The position numbers and the translations under genes are program-made. DNA of 64,000 nt. Origin: Gayadomonas joobiniege G7. GTDB taxonomy: Bacteria; Pseudomonadota; Gammaproteobacteria; Enterobacterales; Alteromonadaceae. This document shows, piece by piece, positions 8,179 to 20,154 of the stretch; positions within the stretch are counted from its first letter, which is position 1; each line of letters starts with the position of its first letter. The stretch is taken from positions 515,229 through 579,228 of the forward strand of contig NZ_AMRX01000003.1 of the NCBI RefSeq assembly GCF_000300815.1, in the 5' to 3' direction. The notes under the pieces were generated by a model. The model had not been told where the DNA came from. It was given only the letters and a program-made list of their open reading frames with translations, and did not search any database.

Positions 8179-8216
8179 AATCGGCCACGCGCATAGCGCA
8201 GCCGATTATTTTTATC
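8179..8216 (+). terminator. Intrinsic terminator after sugE
   Basis: AATCGGC (8179-8185) pairs with GCCGATT (8201-8207), with an inner GCGC/GCGC pairing in the loop, followed by ATTTTTAT. It ends 12 bases before the 3' end of the convergent alginate lyase gene. Confidence 0.65.
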
Positions 8217-8227
8217 GAAAAAACAAA

Positions 8228-9970
8228 TTAGTTATGGCTTTGTTCTAACTTATAAAAAGTAGCTTGCACATAATCACTATTGTTGCCGGTATTATTTTGG
8301 TTATAAACCCCAGCTTTAAAGTACATCCAATCGCTTGCATCGTCATAACCACTGTTACTCATATCGTGCGTTTCGGTAATAGTGCTTTTGCCATCTCGCA
8401 TGATTTTAACGGTTAATAAGTTACCAGTAACGTTAATTTCGTAGCTAAAGACTTCATTGAGCGCAATGCCGTCAGACGGGTTCGAGGCTGAGCTCGAGCG
8501 TGAACCTATCATTTCGTACCAAAGTTCATCACTATCGGCTTCTTCGTGAGCAAAATAAATTGAGCCCTTACTGTTGCCTGGAAGTTTACGATAGTAGAGG
8601 CGAATAGGCTCATTATTTTCGGCATGAATTTGACCAATAATCACTCGGCCAACCTGGCTACTATCGCCTGTGGTAGTCACATGATTAACGGCTAAAGTGG
8701 CTTTAAGTGTGCCATCGACGCCACCGGCACTATTTTGGGCTGAGCTTGGTGCAGAGCTAAACACCCAGTTGTTGCCATTGACCCCTTTAGTGCTAATAGA
8801 GGTATCGCCAGCACGTAACATTTCGCGTAATTCAGTTCGAGTATAGCTTGTATTTGTAGATGTTTTGTACCCGCCGATCGGGCAAACAAATACCATACCG
8901 CCATCTGAGCCGGTGTAAAAATAATCACTATTTTCGTATCCAGCGTTCAGAGCATCTTCTTTAATACTATCTGCGGTGCCGCTGTTGTCATCATCTGACG
9001 GCACGCTTAAGTACCATTGACTTAAATTAAAGTTTTCTGAAGGCGCTTTGTTTGGATCTAAACCATCAATAGGATCATCATTGGACGGGTCTTTATTTCC
9101 ATATACTTTTACTTCAGTGATATTAGTCCAGCTAGAGCCCGCAGTATTCGAAAAGGTTTTTATACGGATCTGCTGTGCGTCAATGTCGGTGATGTCGAAT
9201 GTTTCAATGTCGGCCGTGGTGCCGCTGCTGACATCGTCGAATACTTTGGTCCAACTGCCGCTTGTTCCTGGTCTGGCATATACCTCAAATGTATAAGCAC
9301 GGCTATCGCCTTGTCCCCAAGCAATGCCAAGATCTGTCACTGAGCTCGTTTGGTTGAGTTCAATAGTTAAATTCACTGGCGAGCCAGAACCTGCCCAGCG
9401 AGAGGACCAATTGGTATTATTATCTATCACATTGGTTGCTGGATAACTGCCGTGACCACTGCCATCATCAAATGCTGTATTAATGGCGAGCCCGCCATCC
9501 CCTGATTCATCATAAAGTTTAACTTCTTTTATGTTGGTCCAGTCACTGCCTGCACTATTGCCAAAGGTTTTTACCCTGACTTGTTGAGCATCAATATCGG
9601 TAATGTCGTACACCTCTATGCTAGCCGAGTCACCACTGCTGTAACCATCGTAGACCTTGGTCCAACTGCCACTGGTTGCGGCCCGTGCCCAGATTTCAAA
9701 TTCATGGGTTTGCTCGCCACCTTTACCCCAAGAGATCCCCACTTTAGACACGGATTTTATCGAGCCTATATTTAGTTGTAAGTTAACTGGTGAACCAGAG
9801 GCTGCCCATCTAGATGACCAATCCAAGCTATTGTCTAACACATTTGAAGCTGGGTAACTCGAATGGCCGTTGCCCCAATCTTCGGCGCTTTGAACGTTGA
9901 TTTCTGCCGCTTGCACTGAGTTAACTAAAGCGATGGCGCAAACCAATGAGAGTGAATTTAACTTAATCAA
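8228..9970 (-). CDS. Secreted PL7 alginate lyase with two N-terminal CBM32-like domains
   Basis: The 580 aa protein is an exported enzyme that cleaves alginate by beta-elimination. After a signal peptide (about residues 1-21, ending SVQA-A) come two F5/8-type-C/CBM32-like modules (about 24-155 and 160-291). These are near duplicates, each with WSSRWA and ITDIDAQQ. A linker and the PL7 catalytic domain follow (about 310-580). All three PL7 signatures are present: RTELR (378-382), QIH (447-449) and YFKAGVYNQ (550-558). The longer open frame has no credible start. I chose TTG at 9970, which has AAGGAG (9978-9983) seven bases upstream and puts the signal peptide exactly at the N-terminus. QIH is often linked with activity on G-rich or mixed blocks, but specificity is inference. 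Confidence 0.93.
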   Translation of the reverse strand: MIKLNSLSLVCAIALVNSVQAAEINVQSAEDWGNGHSSYPASNVLDNSLDWSSRWAASGSPVNLQLNIGSIKSVSKVGISWGKGGEQTHEFEIWARAATSGSWTKVYDGYSSGDSASIEVYDITDIDAQQVRVKTFGNSAGSDWTNIKEVKLYDESGDGGLAINTAFDDGSGHGSYPATNVIDNNTNWSSRWAGSGSPVNLTIELNQTSSVTDLGIAWGQGDSRAYTFEVYARPGTSGSWTKVFDDVSSGTTADIETFDITDIDAQQIRIKTFSNTAGSSWTNITEVKVYGNKDPSNDDPIDGLDPNKAPSENFNLSQWYLSVPSDDDNSGTADSIKEDALNAGYENSDYFYTGSDGGMVFVCPIGGYKTSTNTSYTRTELREMLRAGDTSISTKGVNGNNWVFSSAPSSAQNSAGGVDGTLKATLAVNHVTTTGDSSQVGRVIIGQIHAENNEPIRLYYRKLPGNSKGSIYFAHEEADSDELWYEMIGSRSSSASNPSDGIALNEVFSYEINVTGNLLTVKIMRDGKSTITETHDMSNSGYDDASDWMYFKAGVYNQNNTGNNSDYVQATFYKLEQSHN

Positions 9971-10167
9971 ACGAATACTCCTTAATGATCTTTTGATTGA
10001 TAAACGGATTGTTAGTGTTTGAATTTTATGACGAGAGTGCAAACAAATGAGAATTGTTTGTATTACATCTCGGCATTCAAGGTAGGGGATAAAAATAAAC
10101 ATTACAAACATAAAATTCACAATAATTAAACTTTATTGTTGGGTTAATGTTTTTTGTATAACAAATT

Positions 10168-10180
10168 GGTAACGATTACC
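10168..10180. promoter_or_regulatory. Candidate operator upstream of the alginate lyase gene
   Basis: GGTAA-CGA-TTACC is a palindrome with an odd 3-base centre in the 327-base gap upstream of the lyase start, roughly 200 bases from it. The shape suits a LacI/GntR-type regulator. No second copy was found at the other glycan genes in the window, so the role is uncertain. Confidence 0.3.
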
Positions 10181-10209
10181 CTCTGATTTAATCTATAATA
10201 ATCAGAGGG
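10179..10209. repeat. Perfect 10-bp inverted repeat between sulfatase and alginate lyase
   Basis: CCCTCTGATT (10179-10188) and AATCAGAGGG (10200-10209) with an 11-base A+T loop; it abuts the GGTAA/TTACC palindrome. It is not followed by a T run on either strand, so it looks more like a protein site or transcript structure than an intrinsic terminator. The rest of the gap 9971-10297 is A+T-rich and shows no gene. Confidence 0.5.
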
Positions 10210-10297
10210 TTAGTTGATATTTTGGAAGGGATTTAGTGAGTGTTTATTTTTTATTAATTTTTTTTGTCAGCTATCTTTCCGGATTTATGACTAACCT

Positions 10298-11752
10298 TTA
10301 ATAAGGATTTGCAACATAGCCTGCCAGCTTTCGGTCAATCACAAACTTGCGGGTTTGTTTAAAAATATCCATATCGCCAGTAAACCTAGGATCATGCTGC
10401 TTAACACCATATTCCCTTATTGCGTGCAGAAGCTTGTTTTTAATACCCTGATATTGGCTATTTTGGGCCAGATCGGTTAATTGCCAAATATCTTTTTTTA
10501 AGTCGTATAATTCAATTTTAGCTGGTTCAGTCAAAGCGCTATTGCTCAGGGTTTTGCCATTTTTATCCACATTGTTATAGCGCAAAATAATGGCGTAATT
10601 GTCATTGCGATAGGCTCTAAAAGCTAAACTTTTAGGGTCAAATTCTCCATGCCATTCAAGACCCGTCACCGCAAAATTACGTGATGGATCAACTCGGCCC
10701 GATTTATTAGATGTTAAAATTGACCATAAACTTTTTCCAGTCATGCTGGTTGGAATTGGCACATTTGCCGCTTCTAAAATCGTCGGACCTATATCGGCTG
10801 TGGTGGTATAGTCTGTAACCACACGTTTTGCAGGAATGGCGCCCGGTAACATTATAGCCATAGGAACACGAGTACCCGCTTCGTATGGGCTGGTTTTTGC
10901 AAAATCAGATGCAGGAGGGGTTGTACCGTTATCCGAGGTGACTATTAAAAGCGTATTATTTAACTCGTTTTTTTGTTCTAATAAATTAAGAATACGGCCT
11001 ATTTGTTTATCGGCATACATGACTTCATACAAAAAGTTTGCACGCTTTTTCCGATATTCAGGTGTGTCTGGCATATTGCCCGGTACCATGAGATCCTGCG
11101 GTGTCACGCCATATTCGTCGGCCAGTTTTTGATAGTTATTTTCATTAAAAGGTCCATGTGGCTCTTCTATTCCTATCCATGCAAAAAACGGCTGTTTTTC
11201 TTTTCGGCTATTGAGCATAAATTCAAAATTGCCAACATAGTCGATTGCTGTCATGCCTTTAGCTGGCAATGGAAACGTGACTTCTTGATAGATTTCACCT
11301 GCTAAATCGGGTTTGTGTGCTTGTGGCGGAAAAATTCCCGGTCCCCAGCCTTTACCAGTCCGACCAACAAAATAGCCGTTATCTTTTAAAGTGCTGACAA
11401 AGGTTGGAAACTTTTTCGGTAACCAAGCCTGAATAATAGCGCCTTGCTCTAATTGCCAAAAATGACGGCCTGTTAAGGTACTAGCACGTGATGGCGCACA
11501 AGATGGGGCTGATGCATGAGCATTTTCAAATAACACGCCTTGATCGGCAATCGCTTGAAAATTCGGTGTTTTTAACTTAGTAAAACCATAAGCACTGCGC
11601 TCAAACCAACTTTCGTCGTCCGTTACTATAAAAACAATATTATAGGGTTTATCTTTAGCATGAGTCGCTGCGGCCAGCGCACAGTGGTTAAAAATAAATA
11701 GGCTAAAACCTATCAACGCAGATGTCAGGGACTGTAAGGTTTTTTTTAGCAT
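10298..11752 (-). CDS. Secreted S1-family sulfatase
   Basis: The 484 aa protein is a formylglycine-dependent sulfatase of the alkaline-phosphatase superfamily, probably periplasmic or secreted (signal peptide about 1-28, FNHCALAAA). The metal Asp pair is D45-D46 in IVTDDES. The signature CAPSRASTLTGR begins at C85, which must be converted to formylglycine by a maturase not present in this window. TSDNG and KTSPYEAGTRVPM are further family landmarks. It lies between the alginate lyase and the divergent propeller gene. The sulfated substrate cannot be read from the sequence; overall it resembles heparan-N-sulfatase-like members. Confidence 0.9.
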   Translation of the reverse strand: MLKKTLQSLTSALIGFSLFIFNHCALAAATHAKDKPYNIVFIVTDDESWFERSAYGFTKLKTPNFQAIADQGVLFENAHASAPSCAPSRASTLTGRHFWQLEQGAIIQAWLPKKFPTFVSTLKDNGYFVGRTGKGWGPGIFPPQAHKPDLAGEIYQEVTFPLPAKGMTAIDYVGNFEFMLNSRKEKQPFFAWIGIEEPHGPFNENNYQKLADEYGVTPQDLMVPGNMPDTPEYRKKRANFLYEVMYADKQIGRILNLLEQKNELNNTLLIVTSDNGTTPPASDFAKTSPYEAGTRVPMAIMLPGAIPAKRVVTDYTTTADIGPTILEAANVPIPTSMTGKSLWSILTSNKSGRVDPSRNFAVTGLEWHGEFDPKSLAFRAYRNDNYAIILRYNNVDKNGKTLSNSALTEPAKIELYDLKKDIWQLTDLAQNSQYQGIKNKLLHAIREYGVKQHDPRFTGDMDIFKQTRKFVIDRKLAGYVANPY

Positions 11753-12097
11753 CTTTTAATTTCCTTTTGACTCATATATAGCAACAAACTTTTATGCGCA
11801 GACACGCGTTTACAAAAATAAATCTTGTTTCCGGTTTTATTGTTTTAACTAGGTGGTATGAATTCATGAAAGTCACCAAAGCAATTTAAACTTAATCAAA
11901 ATCTCACATATTCATTTCTCAAAACTCATTGTTAAAGAATGAAAATAAACTATTTACAATATTACTTTGGAAAGTATATATTTACAACAATGTTACTATT
12001 AAAGTTACAAAATGATTTAAAAATCTATTTTTCGGATAATCTAAACAGACGATTGTTTTATCAACAGGGTTCATTTGAACTTATAAAAGGTTTAGTT
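11753..12097. other. Divergent intergenic region between sulfatase and propeller genes
   Basis: This 345-base A+T-rich stretch must hold the promoters of both flanking genes. The one clear element is the palindrome ATGAATTCAT at 11858-11867, set inside GGTG (11852-11855) and CACC (11874-11877), which could be a shared operator. An open frame running in from 11939 to the propeller gene has no ribosome site and no signal-like start, so I treat it as non-coding leader. Confidence 0.4.
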
Positions 12098-14767
12098 ATG
12101 AAATTAATTCACAAGGCTCAACATACTCTATTTGGTTGTTTAACGGCAGTGAGTTTAACTTTAAGCAGTTTTATTACAGGCGCCAACGAATCGGTAGAAG
12201 GTCTCTGGCGGCAGGTTGCGCCCGGTATGGCTGGCAGTAATAGAGGCATATATACAGATAGTATTGATGCCAATAAAGTTTGGGTTGCCCCAGATATGGG
12301 TAATGACTATCTAACCACTGACGGTGGCAAACATTGGCAAACGACAGTACCCGTTAATGGGGTCTGGTCAGAACGCAACGCATTAAGTGACCGTCTTGTG
12401 GTCAGTGACCCAAAAAATAATCAGATTGTATTGGGTTTAAAAGGGCGCCAGATTCATTTGAGTATGGATGGAGGCATCAATTTTTCACCGATGCGCCAGT
12501 TTGCGTCTGGTCAGTTACCGAATTCCACTTGGTATACAGGGGTTGCGCACCCAACGGAGCAGGGTACTTGGTATCTGGCGAATGGGGTTGATACAAAAGA
12601 CAGTCGAAGTGCAGTCAATCCTAATCCTCTGAACGGCATTGATATAAACCAACCTAAAGTCTGGAAGATCACTAATATTGAGCAACAGAGTCGCCGAATT
12701 AGTGCAATATCTAATATCGGCATGGATGCAGAAACCTCGGTATTTGATATTTTCATTCACCCTGATTTAAACACTTATCCAGAAATGTTACTGGCAGCTA
12801 CATCAACGGGCTTTTACCGTAAATCTGGACCTAATCAGCCATGGCAGAAAATATTTTCTGGGGCTGTTAAAGCGGCACACCAATGGGATGGGGAAACGCT
12901 CACCGTATATTTATTAAAACAAGCGGAATATCAAATAAATGATAGCCAAGTGAGTTCGCAAGGGGGAGTGTTTAAAAGCCAAAACATAGCGCAAATTAAA
13001 ACAGAATCCGACTGGAAAAATATAACCGCTAATTTATATATAGATTTAAGCCAGCTCTCTATTAGTAAAAATTTACTGCATAGCATGGCTAAACAATGGT
13101 TTGGTTTAAAAAATGGCGAAGAAAAATCACTGCAAATGCCAACGGCTTTTTTTCAAGATTATGTGGATATTTTAGTTGCCCCCAATAATCCAGATCAGGT
13201 GTATCTATCAGTGTGGGGTGGCAAAATTAATAAACCTATGGCGGGCAGTATTTGGGCAACGACTAATGGCGGTAAAAGTTGGTATGCAGCGCTTAGAGTC
13301 GGTAATGGTTTTAGCAAAGATACTTACTGGGCTAAGCGGCAAAAAAATCAAATAAACCGCAACTTACAATTACAGGTTCATGCGCGTAAATACCCAGAAT
13401 TTGTTCGATATGGTCGCCGCGGCGTTCGCAGTATGGCAATGGCAGCTGATGGCACTTTATATGCCAGTGCTGAAAAGGGTTATTACACAGTAAAATATCA
13501 AGCTGACAAAGACTTTTGGATTAGTTTGGACAATACCCAAGTGGGAGATGATCTTTATTTTGGACACGGCAATGCCGACACAGGTGCGTTTGCCGTGATC
13601 CCTGATCCGCACCGCCCTGGTGAGATGTTTTTATTAGCATATGAATATTCATTGTGGCGAGCGACTGGGCAAACGCATCCAGACTACCCTGGTATTGTCG
13701 GCGTGCGACCTGTGCCAGCGTTGATTGATGAAGGACCTACTTGGGCGCCAGGTCAGCCATTTTTAACACCAACCACTGTGGCCAGTGATCCAACGGATCC
13801 TTCTGTTGTTTACGCGCTGTCACAGCGTACCGGCAAGCTGATGAAAGTGTCCCAAAATGGCCACAAACTGGAATATATTTCTGAACCAATTGAAGTGCCA
13901 GAAACCATCATTGTTCCAAAAATGAAAGTGGTGTATTGGAGCGACTTAAGGATCACAGCTGATGGCCAAACCATGTATGCAGTGGCCGAGACAATAGATT
14001 ATGAAAACCGTCCGATGGGACAAGTTAAAATATTTAATCCAGCGTCTCGCAAAGGGGTTTATAAATCAACAGATAAAGGTTTGAGCTGGCGCAACGTAAA
14101 TCATAATTTACCAAAAATGGCGGGTGGGCGAGATAAATCTAATCAGACCAAAGGTAAAAACAGCACTGCCGTTAAATCGCTCATTTTAGCGCCAGATAAC
14201 GAGAATATTTTATATGCATCTGTAATGCGCTATCGAGCACCAGAAGGACAATCGGGCTGGATCGATGGCGGTTTGTATATTAGCAAAAATGCTGCGCAAA
14301 GCTGGGCCAAAGCAGAAATTCCAACCGGCATAAAGTCAGTATGGGATGTTTGGATTGCGACTGATTCAAATGGTCAAGCTGAGCAAATTTACCTTGCGGC
14401 GGGTGGCGAAGGTGCAAAAGCTGAGTGGGGCGAAGGAGGTATTTGGTCGGCGACTTATCAAGCGGATGGTGATTACAAAACGTCTGACTGGAAAAAAGTA
14501 TTTGCCCACCCATTTGTTTCTGCAATACGCACGAGTCCTTTTGATAAAAATTATTTGCTGGCAGTGACAAGAGAGTCAAGTCAGATTGAAAAACAAAATG
14601 CCGGTACTTTTTATAGTTTAGATGGTGGTAAAAATTGGACGCTCTTTAATGATGGTCGTGGCAGTATGATGGTTGGTGATATTTCTTTTGACAATGGAGA
14701 AAAAAATCGCGTCTGGTGTGCAGCCGAGTCCTCCGGAATTTATACAGCCTTGTTGCCAAATAAATAA
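12098..14767 (+). CDS. Large secreted Asp-box (BNR/GH74-like) beta-propeller protein
   Basis: The 889 aa protein has a signal peptide (about residues 1-29) and a series of Asp-box hairpins: TTDGGKHW near 73-80, SMDGGINF, TTNGGKSW, STDKGLSW, SKNAAQSW and SLDGGKNW near the end. Such spacing indicates one or two multi-bladed propellers as in sialidases, GH74 xyloglucanases and sortilins. I cannot assign a catalytic family: the sialidase Arg triad is not evident and no GH74 pair is clear. I chose ATG 12098, with AAAAGG seven bases upstream, because the signal peptide then begins the protein. Divergent from a sulfatase, it may act on a sulfated glycan, but this is inference from context. Confidence 0.75.
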   Translation: MKLIHKAQHTLFGCLTAVSLTLSSFITGANESVEGLWRQVAPGMAGSNRGIYTDSIDANKVWVAPDMGNDYLTTDGGKHWQTTVPVNGVWSERNALSDRLVVSDPKNNQIVLGLKGRQIHLSMDGGINFSPMRQFASGQLPNSTWYTGVAHPTEQGTWYLANGVDTKDSRSAVNPNPLNGIDINQPKVWKITNIEQQSRRISAISNIGMDAETSVFDIFIHPDLNTYPEMLLAATSTGFYRKSGPNQPWQKIFSGAVKAAHQWDGETLTVYLLKQAEYQINDSQVSSQGGVFKSQNIAQIKTESDWKNITANLYIDLSQLSISKNLLHSMAKQWFGLKNGEEKSLQMPTAFFQDYVDILVAPNNPDQVYLSVWGGKINKPMAGSIWATTNGGKSWYAALRVGNGFSKDTYWAKRQKNQINRNLQLQVHARKYPEFVRYGRRGVRSMAMAADGTLYASAEKGYYTVKYQADKDFWISLDNTQVGDDLYFGHGNADTGAFAVIPDPHRPGEMFLLAYEYSLWRATGQTHPDYPGIVGVRPVPALIDEGPTWAPGQPFLTPTTVASDPTDPSVVYALSQRTGKLMKVSQNGHKLEYISEPIEVPETIIVPKMKVVYWSDLRITADGQTMYAVAETIDYENRPMGQVKIFNPASRKGVYKSTDKGLSWRNVNHNLPKMAGGRDKSNQTKGKNSTAVKSLILAPDNENILYASVMRYRAPEGQSGWIDGGLYISKNAAQSWAKAEIPTGIKSVWDVWIATDSNGQAEQIYLAAGGEGAKAEWGEGGIWSATYQADGDYKTSDWKKVFAHPFVSAIRTSPFDKNYLLAVTRESSQIEKQNAGTFYSLDGGKNWTLFNDGRGSMMVGDISFDNGEKNRVWCAAESSGIYTALLPNK

Positions 14768-14781
14768 TGTAAAAGTTCATC

Positions 14782-14808
14782 GGCCACTATTTTAATTGAA
14801 TAGTGGCC
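14782..14808 (+). terminator. Hairpin after the propeller gene
   Basis: GGCCACTATT (14782-14791) and AATAGTGGCC (14799-14808) form a perfect 10-base-pair stem with a 7-base loop, 14 bases after the stop. There is no T run on the plus strand, so it may be a 3' stabiliser or a weak terminator. Confidence 0.5.
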
Positions 14809-14909
14809 ATTGAGAAGAATAAAAAATAATCGCGAAAAAATGAACCCTTATTGAATTACTTCGTTAGCTAATAAAGCAAGTAAACGAATGTATCAAATGG
14901 AGGTTTTGT

Positions 14910-15089
14910 ATGCCGTACAATAAAATAGATGACTTACCCCAATCGCAAGTTAATCAATATACTGCTCACCAAAAACGCGCTTTTTTAAAAGCTTTTAATA
15001 ACGCTATGCAAGAATATGATGGTGATGAAAGCACGGCATTTGCGGTCGCCCATACCGCCGCACAGCAGGCAAGCAACACTGAAAACTAA
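14910..15089 (+). CDS. chaB: ChaB family protein
   Basis: A 59 aa protein beginning MPYNKIDDLPQS and continuing with an AFLKAFNNAMQEYDG helix and an AVAHTAAQQA helix. This is the ChaB pattern (MPY...DLP...A...AFN.A...Y...A...AH..A). ChaB is annotated as a cation transport regulator, but its biochemical role is not settled. GGAGG at 14899-14903 lies six bases before the ATG. It stands between the propeller gene and an Nramp-like metal transporter, with a terminator separating it from the latter. Confidence 0.82.
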   Translation: MPYNKIDDLPQSQVNQYTAHQKRAFLKAFNNAMQEYDGDESTAFAVAHTAAQQASNTEN

Positions 15090-15145
15090 CAAAGCCCCTT
15101 TTTATTGCGGTTAAACTTTACCCAACCTTTTGTCGTACGTAAGTG

Positions 15146-15176
15146 AAGCCGAAGTGTAGTCCTCTTCGGTTTTTTA
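15146..15176 (+). terminator. Intrinsic terminator after chaB
   Basis: CCGAAG (15149-15154) pairs with CTTCGG (15164-15169), extended by A-T pairs, followed by TTTTTT. It separates chaB from the Nramp-like gene. Confidence 0.75.
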
Positions 15177-15201
15177 ACACTAAGGCCAAAAGGGAGGTAT
15201 T

Positions 15202-16653
15202 GTGACGCAATTTATGGTGAGAAATAAGGTGCAAGCTGCACCACAAGGCCGGAGCAAACTCAAATGGTATGGGCCTGGTTTATTGTGGATGTTATCGGCT
15301 GTTGGCACGGGCTCTATTTTATTTACCCCTAGAGTCGCTGCTGAGTATGAGTACCAATTAGCTTGGTTATTAATGCTTGTCGTGTTTTTTATGTGGGTTA
15401 TGATCCGAGAAATGGCAAGGTTTTCGATTGTTTCTGGTCAAACCATGTTAGAAGGATTATTTAGTCTAAGTGGCCCTAAAGGGTGGGCTGTTTGGTTTAT
15501 TTTAGTACCTCAACTCCTGGCTGCAGCAGTGGGAATTGCAGGTTTATCCGCCATTGTTGGTAGCGCGTTGAAAGAGTTTTTACCCGGCAATGGCAGTTTA
15601 TATGCAGTCTTATTAGTGGTTTTGTGTACTCTGTTTGTTGCTGCAGGGCGCTATAAAATGCTGGAAAAGTATAGTCGCTACATGGCGATTGTATTAATGG
15701 CAGCGACCGTGGTTGCAGCAGTGGTTGTCTCGCCTAATGTGCCAGCGATTGCCCAAGGATTAATGCCAAGTTGGCCACAAGAACCTGATTTATACATTAT
15801 ATTGCCTTGGGTAGGCACTATTTTGGCCGGTTCAATGGGGATTGTGTGGTTCGGTTATTGGACTGCTACGCGTGGGTTTGGTGGTGGCCTTGAAAGCCGC
15901 GAACGCGATGATGAATCTGAAGCTGATACCAAAGAACCTGCCAAAGAAACTAAAGATTGCAGTGAATCTGAGCGCGATCAGAAGATAAAAGATTGGATAA
16001 GTGTGATGACAGGCACTGCGACGCTAGGGGTCGTTGCGGGTCTCTTAGTTATTTTTTCGTTTATGGTGTTGGGCTCAGAATTATTAGCCCCCAAAGATAT
16101 GATGCCAAAAGGCAGTGATGTAGCAACTGACTTAACCCAGTTATTTTCGGATATCTGGGGTAGTGCTGGCGAATATCTATTATTAGCTGCCATTATTATT
16201 GCGTTAGGGGGCAGTGTACTTGCTAATCAAGATGGCTGGGGACGTAGTTTTGCTGATATGACATTGATTCTGACCCGGGATAAACGGGAAAACAATCAAT
16301 CTGGTCCTATTGTGAATAGCATGGCATGGTTTAAAAAAGTGACAGGTTTAGCCATGTTTGAACGGCGTCATTTAAAACGTTTTTATGTTGTTTTGGTGAC
16401 TGGCATATTGCCGATAGCTATCATTTTAATCTTTAGCGATCCGGTTGCTGTAATGTCTGCTTCAGGCATTATTGCTGCTTTGCATACGCCTTTTATCGCG
16501 CTAACTGCGCTTTATGTTAATCGCACACGTTTGCCAAAAGCGCTACGACCAGGGTTATTCATCACTGTTTGTATGACGATTGCAGGGATATTTTATCTTG
16601 CATTTGCCTGTTTGTATTTATGGAATATGGCAACAGGTTCGGGCGGTGGATAA
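15202..16653 (+). CDS. Nramp-like membrane transporter without the canonical metal motif
   Basis: This 483 aa polytopic membrane protein has about eleven hydrophobic segments. The Nramp-family opening is KWYGPGLLWMLSAVGTGSI. In true Nramp metal transporters TM1 carries DPGN; here the equivalent place reads SAVGTGS. The TM6 methionine motif (MPH) is also not seen. A highly charged, acidic-rich insert of about 40 residues (about 225-265, rich in E/D/K with one Cys) lies between two membrane segments. The metal specificity is therefore open and another substrate is possible. The start is GTG at 15202 with AGGGAGG upstream. A bidirectional terminator follows. ChaB just upstream may hint at cation handling. 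Confidence 0.75.
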   Translation: MTQFMVRNKVQAAPQGRSKLKWYGPGLLWMLSAVGTGSILFTPRVAAEYEYQLAWLLMLVVFFMWVMIREMARFSIVSGQTMLEGLFSLSGPKGWAVWFILVPQLLAAAVGIAGLSAIVGSALKEFLPGNGSLYAVLLVVLCTLFVAAGRYKMLEKYSRYMAIVLMAATVVAAVVVSPNVPAIAQGLMPSWPQEPDLYIILPWVGTILAGSMGIVWFGYWTATRGFGGGLESRERDDESEADTKEPAKETKDCSESERDQKIKDWISVMTGTATLGVVAGLLVIFSFMVLGSELLAPKDMMPKGSDVATDLTQLFSDIWGSAGEYLLLAAIIIALGGSVLANQDGWGRSFADMTLILTRDKRENNQSGPIVNSMAWFKKVTGLAMFERRHLKRFYVVLVTGILPIAIILIFSDPVAVMSASGIIAALHTPFIALTALYVNRTRLPKALRPGLFITVCMTIAGIFYLAFACLYLWNMATGSGGG

Positions 16654-16660
16654 CAAGGAT

Positions 16661-16690
16661 AAAAACGGAGCCATTTGGCTCCGTCTGCTT
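16661..16690. terminator. Bidirectional intrinsic terminator
   Basis: ACGGAGCC (16665-16672) and GGCTCCGT (16677-16684) with a 4-base loop. AAAAA precedes it and CTGCTTTTTATT follows it, so it can serve both the Nramp-like gene and the convergent GH2 gene. Confidence 0.85.
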
Positions 16691-16691
16691 T

Positions 16692-19955
<3,264 letters not shown>

Positions 19956-20154
19956 TCATTTTAAACTTGATTCGTTTTATTTATGTGTGAATTGTATCCC
20001 AAGTTTAGTTGTTTGTCTTTTGTTTGCAATAGAGGATTTTGGGCTTAGCTAATAAAATGTTAATTTTTTATAGTCATTATTGGTTGCAAAAACTGCCGAG
20101 CTGTATACATTGGTATATTACTATAGGTAACTGTATTGACGGGATATTTAAACC

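Noticed and set aside
9060..9900. Long direct repeat suggesting a mobile or satellite element
   Set aside because: The repetition is coding and in frame; it corresponds to the two CBM32-like modules of the alginate lyase.
11939..12097. N-terminal extension of the propeller protein by 53 residues
   Set aside because: It would place the signal peptide inside the protein; ATG 12098 has a well-spaced AAAAGG.
12098..14767. Calling the propeller protein a sialidase
   Set aside because: Asp-boxes alone are not diagnostic; the arginine triad and Tyr/Glu pair could not be located.
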